Assembly: GCA_002633025.1 (NCBI GenBank)
Contig: NMRB01001766.1
Coordinates: forward strand, 65,234 to 129,233
Source: Notospermus geniculatus
Taxonomy: Eukaryota > Nemertea > Pilidiophora > Heteronemertea > Lineidae
Length of the DNA stretch: 64,000 nucleotides
Direction: 5' to 3'
Shown: positions 1-10,343 of the stretch, piece by piece
Layout: each line of letters begins with the position of its first letter
How positions within the stretch are numbered: position 1 is the stretch's first letter
Made by a program: the position numbers and the translations under genes
The notes under the pieces: model-generated
What the model was told of the DNA's origin: nothing
What the model saw: the letters and a program-made list of their open reading frames with translations, nothing else
The model's database searches: none

Positions 1-893
1 GGTCTATATACACTAGGCCTTTCTGTGTGGTGGTAAATTACAGATAAACACTGATAAAGATAGGCTAGGTGAAGTGTCGGCCTAGGCCTATATGCAAACA
101 GAATCGGGAGTGGATTACACCTATGGCACAATACATGCAGTATGGCCAACTCTGGTGACCATCTTGGACTTTGTACTCTGCTCCATAACTTGAGAATGGC
201 TTGGTCATTCAGCTTGCCATGCGTAGTGTCATTTGTGTCAGATCATGCGTCCTATCGAATTTTATTGTGCTCCAACTTCAGTATGACTGCCAGGTGGCGA
301 TCTTGGATGGTGCATTCTGTTCCATAACTTGAGTCGAGAACTGCTTCATCAATCAACTTCACATGTCAGCTGAGCGCATCGCCCACGGGCGACTTGTTTC
401 AACGCATCGCACCACGCCCCACCAGTGTGAACAAGACTATAGACTACAGTCGCGCGTCATATATGTTCGTCACTTTGACGTCGCACCGTTTGCGCGCAGT
501 ACCAATGCCAACTTGGATGGCGGAGTACGTTAAAACGGAACGGTACATACGCCAAATGTATATACCTTCCGAACGAAAAAGATACATGACTTATGTAATG
601 AGAAAATTTGGGAAAAAATACCGAAGTGTGTAACCTGGGGAAGTGAGTTTGTACGCATTGTTGCTGATTTTTGGTTTTTGCGGTTAGTTCAGCGAAACAG
701 TTCCCAAATAAGGTTAAAGAATACAATCGCTTGAAAAATTTAAGGGTGGGTAGGGCATATCCTTGGCTTTCATACAGGCCGATTTTATTCATTTTCCTTC
801 AGCTGTTTAGAAAAAAACGACGAACGGGTCAATTCCGAAAGTGAATTTGACGTTACACGGAACGGCGCCGTCACGGAAATAATGGGTTCACTG
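1..893. other. No recognised gene
   Basis: I see no recognisable protein domain, RNA gene or clear repeat here. Short open frames on both strands lack family features and overlap each other. The stretch 380-540 is CpG-richer than its surroundings. It may be intronic or intergenic. Confidence 0.5.
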
Positions 894-978
894 TTCCAAA
901 AGTACTGTGGCGTCATTGTCAATGCGCTCATGGTCAATATTCGTATTTTTATAGTTTCACTCAGCAAGTCCCCTTTGG
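894..978 (+). repeat. Direct repeat, copy 1, abutting the gap
   Basis: These 85 bases recur almost unchanged at 1937-2021; I see a single difference (gcgctcatgg against gcgcttatgg). Copy 1 runs straight into the N gap. The pair is either a local duplication or a sign that the gap joins overlapping sequence. Confidence 0.85.
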
Positions 979-1314
979 NNNNNNNNNNNNNNNNNNNNNN
1001 NNNNNNNNNNNNNNNNNNNNNNNNNNNNNNNNNNNNNNNNNNNNNNNNNNNNNNNNNNNNNNNNNNNNNNNNNNNNNNNNNNNNNNNNNNNNNNNNNNNN
1101 NNNNNNNNNNNNNNNNNNNNNNNNNNNNNNNNNNNNNNNNNNNNNNNNNNNNNNNNNNNNNNNNNNNNNNNNNNNNNNNNNNNNNNNNNNNNNNNNNNNN
1201 NNNNNNNNNNNNNNNNNNNNNNNNNNNNNNNNNNNNNNNNNNNNNNNNNNNNNNNNNNNNNNNNNNNNNNNNNNNNNNNNNNNNNNNNNNNNNNNNNNNN
1301 NNNNNNNNNNNNNN
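979..1314. other. Assembly gap
   Basis: A run of 336 Ns. Reading frames that cross it have no meaning. The left edge ends inside an 85-bp sequence that is duplicated on the right side of the gap. Confidence 1.
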
Positions 1315-1936
1315 GGGGGATTTTATGCAATACGATGAGACACCCAGTCAGCGATCAAACATGTCAAAACCAGCGTTCACTTCGTGTTTACATTTTGAGT
1401 TTCCTACATGTATGAGTCGCTAAGCAACGTGGGGACGTGACTTTTTCATGACGCAAAATCCACAGTATGACGTCGCGACGGGTCGATCGATCGATGGCTC
1501 GCAGAGTCACCGCGTATCAAACTCGCCGGTGGCCATGCACCTGGAAACGAGGTTCCATGAAAATTTTGTTGAAATGAGTTAATGGCATATTTGAAATAAG
1601 TAGGTCGCAATGTACATTTTGTGAAGATCACATCGATTTCGAAGCGACAGGTGGTGCAGAATACTCGTTCGAAGTTTGATTGTGTAATGCATTCTCCATT
1701 AAACTAAAACCCTTCTGTTGCTTTTTTCTCGAAATCGCCTCTGATACTGAACACCAACTATTATGTGGGTCTTGCACAAGATACGCTCCCTCTGCACGTG
1801 CCATCTGCACCTCGCTCCCATGTAAAAAAAACATGATATCCAGGACACTTTTTGTACATCTCAACTGGGTATAACTTTGGGTACTAGGTTTAAGATTATG
1901 TTATGCTTTTTATGATTATGCTATATCCAGTAACCC
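1315..1936. other. No recognised gene
   Basis: No domain, splice-supported exon or structured repeat recognised. Several tgacgtca-like sites occur, as they do from 2320 to 2420, without a gene attached. Confidence 0.45.
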
Positions 1937-2021
1937 TTCCAAAAGTACTGTGGCGTCATTGTCAATGCGCTTATGGTCAATATTCGTATTTTTATAGTTT
2001 CACTCAGCAAGTCCCCTTTGG
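1937..2021 (+). repeat. Direct repeat, copy 2
   Basis: Second copy of the 85-bp sequence that borders the gap at 894-978. Here it continues into unique sequence that may correspond to what is missing in the gap. Confidence 0.85.
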
Positions 2022-2519
2022 GATAAAATGTCGAAATAGTTTAAAACATAGCAACATCGCAAATTCAACGGTTTTTCTATATGAGTGCTGAAATTACATG
2101 TCAAATTCCGTGGTGTGGCGTAACGTTCTTTATTTCTTCCGCTGCCTTTAACGATTTTTTTGCAATGGTTCAGACTTTTCAAATCGATCAATAATAGATA
2201 TGGTATTCTTCTAGCGATTCTTAACATGATGGAAATATTCGTAACATGATATTTTTGGATATGTGCGTACTGGGGCCTCTTTGAAATGTGTTACAGATAT
2301 TTTTCTATTTCCTTCCGACGTTTGTAAATGACGTCACAACAATACGAAAACGCAATAATGGACGTACTTTACACGACAGACGTCATCCTCAATACTACGA
2401 CGTCATGACCTCCGGATATTAGATTGATTGGATGTATAACAACAACACAACATGCGATACACTAGACTGTTTGTTTTATGCGTAAAACGCAAAACGTCAA
2501 AGTGACGAACACTTGTTGC

Positions 2520-2565
2520 AATAAAATACAGATTGGTACAATATTGTACCAATCTGTATTTTATT
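2520..2565. repeat. 46-bp perfect palindrome
   Basis: Two 23-base arms (2520-2542 and 2543-2565) are exact reverse complements with no spacer. The centre is ggtacaatattgtacc. It sits directly before the repeat element that starts at about 2566. It may be a tiny foldback insertion or a replication-slippage product; no function can be read from it. Confidence 0.9.
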
Positions 2566-3090
2566 ATGGTTCCCGATCATCAAGATAGGGAACCATATTG
2601 TTTTTGGTCTTGGTGTCTGTGCGTGTGTGTGTCCTTCTGTCACGCCTTCATATCTTATCTCCTTCAACAGCTAGAGTCCTGGTAACACATCCTACCCCTA
2701 GTTTGTCAACCTGGGCAATCCAATGAGCTAATCATTTTCAACATCAGATGCCTCCATCATGATGTAATCAACATATCAGACTTGATATTTTGTCCGTCAC
2801 GCTTTTATCTGATGTCATGACTCGGCTGCTTTAGCACCTACAGCAACAGAAACAAGTTCTATCCTTCGGTTTTCATACCCTAGGAATCGAATGGACTGAT
2901 TACGTTTGACCTGAGATGTAGCGGTCATGGTGATATCGATGTCACAGATTTGATATTTTGAGATTGTCAACTGAGCAACATGAAACAAGTCTTAGTTCAT
3001 GCCTGCTTATCCAAGGACTGGACTGTGTTAAAATCCTCAGCCTCACGTGTCCGGGTGATTGAAATATCATGAGATTTTGATATACATGTA

Positions 3091-3473
3091 TCAAACTTGA
3101 TGATTTGAAATATCTCTGCCTGTGGTAGAGATAGAGGCATGATATCACCCATACTTAGGTTATTGATGATGCCCATTTCGATTATGCAACGACCTTGATG
3201 ATCAGAGGTCAAGGTCAAGGTCAAACTGGATAATTTGAAATATCGCTGCCTGTGGTAGAGATAGAGGCATGATGTCACCTATACTTAGGTTATTGATGAT
3301 GCCGATTTCGATTATGCAACAACTTCGATAATCAGAGGTAAAGGTCAAGGTCAAACTTGATAATTTGAAATATCTCTGCCTGTGGTAGAGGTAGAGGCAT
3401 GATATCAGATATATTTAGGTTATTGAGAATGCCCATTTCGATTATGCAATGACCTTGATGATCAGATATGGGG
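3091..3473 (+). repeat. 130-bp tandem repeat, about 3 units
   Basis: Units start with (a/g)ataatttgaaatat at 3101, 3231 and 3361, giving an exact 130-base period. Each ends in runs of aaggtca. The third unit is split by a 156-bp insertion at 3470. Confidence 0.9.
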
Positions 3474-3625
3474 ACAGGTCAAAACGTACCCGGACAAAAT
3501 GTACCAGGCAAAAGGTACCATTTGTTCGGGTACCTTTTGTCTTAGGTACATTTTGTCCTAGATACATTATGTGCGGGTACCTTTTGTCCAGTACCAATTG
3601 TCAGGGTACATTTTGTCCTAGAACC
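3470..3625. mobile_element. Small insertion with 9-bp target duplication
   Basis: The insert is 156 bp and made of alternating ggtacc and ttttgtcc blocks in both orientations, so it can fold on itself. It is flanked by atcagatat on both sides (3461-3469 and 3626-3634). Removing the insert and one copy restores the third unit of the surrounding 130-bp tandem array. A 9-bp duplication would suit a Mutator-like non-autonomous element, which is inference. Confidence 0.75.
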
Positions 3626-3894
3626 ATCAGATATCAAGATCAAGGTCAAGGTCAATTACGGGTTGAGTTATTGGCATGAGGTCAAGTTCTATGGGCCTCA
3701 TCGTAGTCCATCAGTCAATGTAACCTGATCTCTGTCAATGTATCCTGATCTGCATCAATGTATCTGATCTCTATCAACGTATCTTGATATCTATCAATGT
3801 ACCATTCATGTACATCGGGAACCATACGACATTTACAATGTCATCTTGTTGGAACAAATTTTAAATACATCTTTCTTTCATTAAAGCGAAACAG

Positions 3895-4002
3895 TGCCAG
3901 TTCAACTGTACAAACGGTCGTTGCCTCTACAATTCAAATCTGAAATGCAACAACAAGAACGACTGCGGGGACAACAGCGACGAAGGTGACATTTGTAACA
4001 TC
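3895..4002 (+). CDS. LDL-receptor class A domain exon (partial gene)
   Basis: Translation from 3895 gives one LDLa module with all six cysteines and the acidic calcium-binding signature: CQFNC, then NGRC, then KC, then NDCGDNSDE, then C. It is about 34 residues long, normal for the family. LDLa modules are extracellular, disulfide-bonded, calcium-dependent ligand-binding units found in receptors and matrix proteins. A pyrimidine-rich stretch ending cag precedes it at 3868-3894, a plausible splice acceptor. The frame stays open to a stop near 4070, so the 3' edge is unclear. No partner exon is visible, because both sides are filled with repeats. It may be one exon of a host gene that extends outside the window, or an isolated relic. 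Confidence 0.75.
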
Positions 4003-4086
4003 CCAACGAGTATACGTTCATTAGATCGCAACGGTCGCGATTATTATCACAGGCGACGCCTATTAAGCTAGGTGCTTAATTCGCAA

Positions 4087-6149
4087 TAGGTTTCTTTCAC
4101 TAAAGACGCGCGCGAAGACACAGCGTGGTAAGCCCAACCCTCGTCGACCACCTTATTGTATAGGACAACTATGATTGGCTCTTGCTGAACTGACAGTACG
4201 ATACTCTCCCGCCTACGGTGACAATGGCCATGAATGACCAGCTCCATCGTTCCGTGCTGGAGCGTTCGCTCCCATGCGACGGGTGTGATATGTTTTCTTA
4301 TTTTGAAGAGTAAACATGAGACGAGACTGGCGAGCTCTGTTTAGATATTAAGATATTGATTGATCACAATGATCCCTCACGACTTTGTTATTTCAAATTG
4401 TTTGAACTTAATAAGTTTCTAGATCGAACAGCATGCACTGTCAGCTGTGGGCTTCCTCACTCCCAACATCAGGGTATCAGTTCAATCACACTCAGTCAGA
4501 ATCACTTACAACAGGAAATGGTGAATTGGTTTACAAATTTGGTAAACGCCACACAATCGCAAGAGAGTCAACCCAGAAGTTCGCCGTGATTTGTGTTTCC
4601 CTTGCAGCTCGAGTCGCCATGCACCAATCAGGACACTTGTTTCTTTAGTAGTCAATGGTGTGAATGATGAAAAACGTGGAGCGATGTCACGCCCCTTGGT
4701 AAGCAAGTAAAGAAGTCAACATGGTTAAATCAAAACATGCATGAATGATAGTGCGGATTGAATGTAAAAAACCTCCCCCGACTCTCACCGGCCCTGTAGT
4801 TTCATATCCTAAATGCGACGCGCATTGAACTTCCCTTCTATTGTTTGCGATATCTTAACGAGCAGCGCACACGTTGTTAGCGCTTCGCAGTTATTGTTCG
4901 ATCAATAGGAGCAGTCAGCCGCGCATATTGCCAGCAGATGGCAGCAAAGTTCTAGCGGACCAATGTACAGGAAAACCTACCAGATTGCTGCTCGATCAAT
5001 AATGACTGGGTCCGCTATATGCATTGAATTGGGCTGTAGTGACACCTATTGGTCAACTCGCTGACAGCTCCTATTGTTTAAGAGCCTTCGCGAAGCCCAC
5101 CTTATTACAACTCAAAAGGTGATTCAATAATAACCGGCTGTGGACGCTTAATACTCAGTAACATGTGGTAGACTCCAAAGTAACAGCGTCAATTATTGTT
5201 GAGTGACTACACCGTGGAGAATCGGCATCCGCCTTTCCGAGTATTTCGTTCCGGCAGCAACCCTCTCCGAGTCTTATCTTACACCTCACCGAGTAAAAAT
5301 GGCGGATGTTGCTGAAACGCCGACAAAACTGGTGGATTTATAACTCCTACCTCAAAGTAAGTCTTTTATGATCCCGTCGAGGCTATTTTAATTTGTATAC
5401 TCCATCGTTCGGTAGAAAGTTTTTCAGGGTTTTAGATTCCAATCGGCTGTACGAAGTGAAATTGTTGGCAGTTGGGAAGGTTGCCGATCTGCATAAAATC
5501 CACTGTGTCAATCGCTTCCTCCTCGGACAAAAATGCCTCTTGTAGTCAAGTACAAACACCAAAATGGTTGTCTTCGTGATCATAATTAAGTTTTAGTCTT
5601 AATCTTGGAAGAAACAAGGTGTCTGCGAGATAAAAAGGCCAGCAGTTGACTAAAAGAGGCCTTTTCGTCCGAGGATGAAGTGATTGACATAGCACAGGCC
5701 AGTGAATTTTACGCAGATCGGCAACCATCCCAACAATTTCACTTCGTACAGCCGATTGCAAGCTAAAACCCTGATAACCTTCCTACCGAACGATGGAGTA
5801 TACAAATTAAAATAGCCTCCACGGGGTCATAAAAGACTTACTTTGAGGTAAGAGTTATAAATCCACCAGTTTTGTCGTCGTTTTCTGTCTCATCAGCGAC
5901 ATCCGCCATTTTTACTCGGTGAGGTGTAAAATAAAACTCGGAGAGGTTGCTGCTACTCGGAAAGGCGGATGCCGATTCTCCACGGTGGACTAGCCCTTCG
6001 GGCGCTGGTCATTCATGGTCAATGTAGAGGAGGCGGGTCGAATCGTTGACATTGTTAGGTCAGCGAGCGCCAATCATAGTTGTCCTATTCAATAAAGTGG
6101 TGGATGTGGGTTGGGCTTACCGCGCTGCGTCTTCAGTGAAAGAAACCTA
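4087..6149. mobile_element. 2-kb element with long inverted repeats
   Basis: The two ends are inverted copies: 4087-4248 (taggtttctttcact...) matches the reverse complement of 5985-6149 (...agtgaaagaaaccta). Further in, 5212-5565 matches the reverse complement of about 5640-5990, so the right half and much of the left half form one long hairpin. The left arm is interrupted between about 4250 and 5210 by sequence missing from the right arm; inside that, 4881-5097 has its own imperfect inverted ends around caataggagc. No transposase is recognisable. It looks like a foldback-type non-autonomous DNA transposon with a nested insertion. Confidence 0.75.
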
Positions 6150-6720
6150 AGGCACGTCACAAAGAGAGCTAATGCGAGTTTTGCGAAAATGATCCAATGT
6201 TACTTCATGTCATGAGCGATACCGAAGGCAATTTTTTTTAAAAAAGGAAAAAATTATTTTTCTCTTTTTAATGTATAGTTTATTAGTAATTCAACAACAT
6301 TTTTCTCTTCGAAAAACCAAAACCTGTATCAGGCTTACAAAATCCAATGCTCTTTCCTGATATAAATTATACAAGTACCATCTCGCTCTGTGCTCAAAAG
6401 TTGTATTTTCAATAGACATTTATCAAAAAAGGCAAATTAAAAATCTTTAACAGAGTACAAGAATGTACTTCAGTTACCTTCTGAAACTATGTATTACAGA
6501 TGGGTGTACTGAAAAATTGTAAAAATACAACTTCTTGCAAAACATAAACTTGCGTGGATGCCAAAAGGCAGTAGTTTGTTCTTGTTGTCATTATCACAAT
6601 CTTGTATTTTTACAAGTTCCTGAAACTCCCACAGAACAATCATCAAAATTATTATTTTTACAAGTTTTTCACGAAAGGAAGCTTGTCAGTTTACAACTTT
6701 TTTATGACGCCATATGCAGA
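6150..6720. other. AT-rich stretch, nothing recognised
   Basis: No coding or structured feature seen. Short fragments related to the following tandem array (cttgtaaaaatacaac) appear from about 6510. Confidence 0.4.
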
Positions 6721-7060
6721 TAAGCCAATCTTGTAAATTTGCAACTTTTACAAGTACATCATTTTACCTTACTTTACAACTTTACTACCACATGGATAGA
6801 TCTTGTAAATTTACAAGTTTACTGCTATGTTTTACTAACACACGAATAGAAGGTCTTGTAACTTTACATCTTTACTGGTAAATTTTACTACCACACGAAT
6901 AGATCTTGTAACTTTACAACTTTACTGCTATGTTTTACTAACACACGATATAGATCTTGTAACTTTACAACTTCACTGGTATGTTTTGCTACCACACGAA
7001 CAGATCTTGTAATTTTACAACTTTACGGTATGTTTTGCTACCACATCATTTGCTACCACT
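6721..7060 (+). repeat. About 50-bp tandem repeat
   Basis: Units begin at tcttgtaa: 6729, 6801, 6854, 6904, 6955 and 7005, with spacings of 50-53 after the first. Each contains cttgtaactttacaac, itself a near-palindrome, followed by a gttttactaacacacga spacer. AT-rich and non-coding. Confidence 0.85.
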
Positions 7061-7429
7061 TCTCGAACTATATTGTTTCACTGTGACAAAACCAGTGTAT
7101 GTACGTTGATGGAATTTATTGTAATGATAGATGATGACAATTTGTCTGGTGTACAAAATTTCATTGAAGTGCCCTGAAAACTAATGAAGTTACTGGAATT
7201 TGAATTTAGTCCAGTTTTTTTTGGGGGGGGGGCTACCCGATATATACAGGCCCTACATCAAAATGAGGCGAAATATTTACAGCAAAGTATTTCGGTTCGT
7301 AAACTTTCGATTCAATGAGGCACGTCGCTCGCAGCGCCACACGTCGTGACGTGAATTCCACAGGTTCTCCATTGAAAGGCCATTGTGGGGATTAGATCTA
7401 CCTCTGTTCTATAAATTAAATCGACATTA

Positions 7430-7746
7430 TTAGTACTTTCGAGTTGATTCAAACGCAATGCTATCATAAGCAGGAGGTGGAGCGGCTGTGTTGGCGCTCG
7501 GGGCTGTGCCGGTTGCCAGTGGCTGCGCTCCCGTGGCAACTGGAGCCGTCGAAAGTGTAGACACCGGCAAAATCGGCGGTCCACCTATTGGTGGCGCTTG
7601 AAAGGGAGCTGCACCATGATACATGATTGGTGGGTTTCCTCCGTATGGCAATGGCTGACCGTGACCAGGCACCACTGCTGATTGAGAGTAGGCGACTCTA
7701 ATCTGTTGTCGTGGATATCCCTGCCCTCTCCCTTGGTTTACACCAC
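7430..7746 (-). CDS. Single-pass membrane protein, last exon (proline-rich tail with PPAY)
   Basis: This is the terminal exon. The acceptor is ttcttctttttgtag before 7746, and the frame ends at a stop at 7430. It encodes about 104 residues of cytoplasmic tail rich in Pro, Ala, Gly and Tyr. The tail ends close to the C-terminus in APPPAYDS, a PPxY motif of the kind bound by WW domains of NEDD4-type ligases and adaptors. The exon begins with two bases of a split codon, which fit exactly the one base left by the donor of the upstream exon at 8817, giving a Gly codon. Domain order (membrane span, short basic stretch, proline-rich PY tail) resembles Shisa- or CYYR1-type small type I membrane proteins. 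The extracellular exons are not identified. A tttatt near 7113 reads as aataaa on this strand and could be the poly(A) signal. The intron holds a repeat (7806-8507). Confidence 0.7.
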
Positions 7747-7805
7747 CTACAAAAAGAAGAATCTTTCACATACAAGGAAAACGAAGGTTTTGAATTTTCA
7801 CTTTT

Positions 7806-8507
7806 TAGCTCACTGGAGTGAGCTATTACAATGGTGCAGCGTCCGTCGTCCGTCGTCTTGTTCCGTTAGCAGGGCACGTTTCGTAACCGCTGGAGCTATT
7901 GATCTGAAACTTGGTACATATATAGCCCTAGGTCAGATGACCCACGGTACCAAGTTTCGGTCCCATTCGACTCAGTTTGGCCACCAGGTGGCGGAAACCA
8001 AAAACACAAAAAGTGCAATGACTCCTGAACCAATGACTAGATCATCTCCAAATTTTTATCATAGGTGTAGCTAATAAGGATACATAACATATATAACGGG
8101 TTTTTGATTTGACCTACTTTTCAAGGTCACAGAGGTCAAAGTTCGACAAAAGTGACGAACCTGCCACAGTTTGTCATTATTTCACTGAGCGACTTCATAT
8201 CTTGCATAAACATGCATTGGAGGGGTACCTTAAAAACTACCGAGTTTCGGTCCGATCGGACATCCAATATGGCCGCCAGGTGGCGTAACCTGAAAATCGA
8301 CCAAGTGCTATTACTCGGGAACGGCTTGACGCAGAGTGCTCAAATTTGATATTTACCTCCATCTAGATGACCTTTACATGCATGTCAAATTTCGACCTGG
8401 GAATGACTTGATCCAGATTGCTCATAACTGATATGTACCTCCCTCTGTCATTAGACTATTAGGCCTATGTCCAACCCACTGAGCACATGGTCCATGGACC
8501 ATTTCAT
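7806..8507 (+). mobile_element. AGCTCA repeat element, copy 1
   Basis: It starts after a T-run with agctcactggagtgagct, a hairpin, followed by a cgtccgtcgtccgtcgtc stretch. It ends with gagcacatgg and the palindrome catggtccatggaccatt. The same two ends bound a second copy at 16452-17412. The interior has diverged tandem units containing aggtcacagaggtcaaa. Non-coding. It lies in the intron of the membrane-protein gene. Confidence 0.75.
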
Positions 8508-8816
8508 TTCCATGTCTCCATCCCTAGCCGCAACCAATTTCACATTATTTTGTAGTCGCTCTATCATCGAGGGAGTTGGCGCCGCCAAACCATCCCCGTA
8601 CCAGGCCACTACCAGTACGTAACGATGATGATGATTGTTGGACGGGATTTCCCGCCAGACCCTGCTGACTGAATCGTCGCTAAGTGGTCGAATGGCTGGA
8701 ACCTACATGTATCGTCTCGACGGTTTCAGGGGCTTGTCACGCTTACCCCTGTGTCCCAAGACACGCTCCCTAGACACCCTCCCGCCACCACCACTACAAC
8801 AAATGGCGCCACCTAC

Positions 8817-8938
8817 CCGTCCCGGCCATTGCAGTATTTCCGTTGGTTGCTGGCCGGGTCTTTCTTGAGCAGACGACCCCCACGACGACACCAATGATGA
8901 CAATGAAGACGACCCCGCCGATAACACCTCCGACGATT
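8817..8938 (-). CDS. Single-pass membrane protein, transmembrane exon
   Basis: The acceptor ttttgtattgctag ends at 8939 and the donor acgg|gtaggt lies at 8817/8816. Between them are 122 bases: one base completing a codon, 40 codons, and one base left over. The codons give a hydrophobic span of about 26 residues rich in Val, Ile and Gly (IVGGVIGGVVFIVIIGVVVG), then CSRKTRP, a positively charged stop-transfer sequence. The cytoplasmic side is therefore downstream and joins the proline-rich tail at 7746 in phase. The previous exon should end with two bases of a codon and was not found. The shadow frame on the plus strand is meaningless. Confidence 0.72.
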
Positions 8939-9540
8939 CTAGCAATACAAAAATAGTAAAAATAGTTCTTAGCAGAGTAGGCCTATATGAAACCTCAATA
9001 CAGTATGAATGTATATGCTTCAGCCCGTTATGGCCCGTTTCAAAGGTCTTTGCCCCGTCCCCTTTGGGGCGTCACTCGCCCTAGCGTCACTATCAAGCTT
9101 TATGATCACTCGCCTCTTCACTCTAGCGAGAGTTGCGCCAATCGAACCAGTCACAGCCACGAATACGGCTGAGCTACTAGTATCTGGTGCATGCAAAGTG
9201 TTGTTGCTGTGCCATTTTGAAAAACGCTGTGCCAAATCAGTCGACCCGCAAAGGGCCTTTTCTACGGCAGATTTATTTTGCGCGCGGGAAAATAATAGGC
9301 GATCGGGCCCTCGACGAGGCTTCTCGAGTACCTCATTCGAGAAATCAGACACATAGCACAAAAGTGCGTTTATCGAGGAGACCGTTCAAATTCAACGACA
9401 TAAACCATATATCAGTATTTAGCTAAGACATTGAGCTTTCCATCAGTGTAGTTTATTTTGGCATAAGGCAAACCAGTAGTCTTGAACATTAGTTGGGATG
9501 TTGATATTTTTGGTGACTGGGAGGGGAATGTCGATGGTCG

Positions 9541-9601
9541 TCAGCTGCCCCTGCATTCAGAGAGACTTTAGTGAAAAGTCTCTCTGAATGCAGGACAGCT
9601 G
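9541..9601. repeat. Near-perfect hairpin
   Basis: Arms of about 28 bases (9542-9569 and 9574-9601) pair with one bulge around a 4-base loop; the inner arm is gcattcagagagacttt. It could be a miniature foldback element. A pre-miRNA would normally have a larger loop and more mismatches. Confidence 0.8.
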
Positions 9602-9736
9602 ACAGGGATCTGTGGTTATAAGTATTTAGTAGCAAATGCAGATTTGTAGGGAAATGGAAGGGCTGGGGAGATATTCGTCCTGCGAATAAGTGTTCAGCAA
9701 AAAAATAAACAGAGAAACAGACGCGTGAAAAAAATC

Positions 9737-9808
9737 GACCATCGCAAGGCTCGAACCCGGCGCCCCGGATTCATAGCGCGACGCTCTACCGATGCGCCAG
9801 CCGGCCAT
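9737..9808 (-). mobile_element. tRNA-derived SINE head
   Basis: On the minus strand there is an A-box-like tggcgcatcggtagagcg and, about 35 bases on, a B-box-like ggttcgagcc, the internal RNA polymerase III promoter of tRNA genes. The acceptor and T-stem pairings are poor and there is no clean cloverleaf, so a tRNA-derived SINE is more likely than a working tRNA. The SINE body probably extends to lower coordinates (about 9640). Confidence 0.6.
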
Positions 9809-9930
9809 GACGGTGGCTGCTGAATAAATGTTTATAAATACATCCCAGCTACTCAACATATTTTTATGATAATAGAAATGACGTCACAAATCAGAATAAT
9901 CTTACAAAAATCGCATTTCATAACATCCNA

Positions 9931-10343
9931 TTACGAGTCTAAATTGGAAGGTGTCAGACTCAATGCACCACTGTATACCCAAGGTCCTCTCTATAGGTAG
10001 TTCTTCTAGCGCTAAGTTACACATGTTGCGTACGTTGTGGACCAGTTTGATTGCATTTTGTCGTCTGTATCAACGCTGGCCAATCCATCATCGACGTAGA
10101 AGTTCTTTGCGATGGACATTGCCGCTTCTGGACCGTGATGTGGATTATCTCTCGCTACTCTTCTTAATCCATAGTTGGCACAGCCGGGCGACTATACTGC
10201 ACCGAAGATATGTACCTTCATTCGGTACTCCGCAGTTCCTTGTCGATGTCTCCATTTTCCCCCCAGAGGAAACGTAGGTAGTCTCTGTCGTCTGGTTGGA
10301 CGTGGAACTGGTGAAACATACGTTCTATGTAGGTGTTCATAAC
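9931..10343 (-). pseudogene. BEL/Pao reverse transcriptase fragment
   Basis: Reading down from 10343, the frames show FHQFHVQPDDRDYLRFLW, then EYRMKVHIFGA, SPGCANYGL, and the catalytic FYVDDGL (YVDD at about 10087-10098), then LPIERTLGIQWCIES. These are consecutive blocks of a BEL/Pao RT. At least two frameshifts and one in-frame TAG (at the Ser before PGCANYG) break it. The fragment stops at a single N at 9929. Its upstream end is fused to a P2X7-like domain. Dead. Confidence 0.85.

Larger units (their letters stand above)
2566..3826 (+). mobile_element. Non-coding dispersed repeat with ggttccc/gggaacc ends
   Basis: The element opens with a small hairpin (atggttcccgat ... atagggaaccat) and closes near 3826 with tcgggaaccata. 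Such internally repetitive, non-coding units with short hairpin ends are common in marine invertebrate genomes. It carries a 130-bp tandem array (3091-3473), interrupted by a small insertion, and no open frame with a recognisable domain. Superfamily unknown; the boundaries rest on the matching end motifs only. Confidence 0.55.

Noticed and set aside
785-1415. Long frames crossing the first gap
   Set aside because: Most of their length is N; no information.
9020-9361. 113-aa minus-strand ORF as the missing upstream exon of the membrane protein
   Set aside because: No acceptor/donor pair with the needed phase, no signal peptide or cysteine pattern, and an equally long frame on the other strand.
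9737-9808. Functional tRNA gene
   Set aside because: A and B boxes are present, but acceptor and T-stem pairing is poor and the anticodon arm is not regular; a SINE head explains it.
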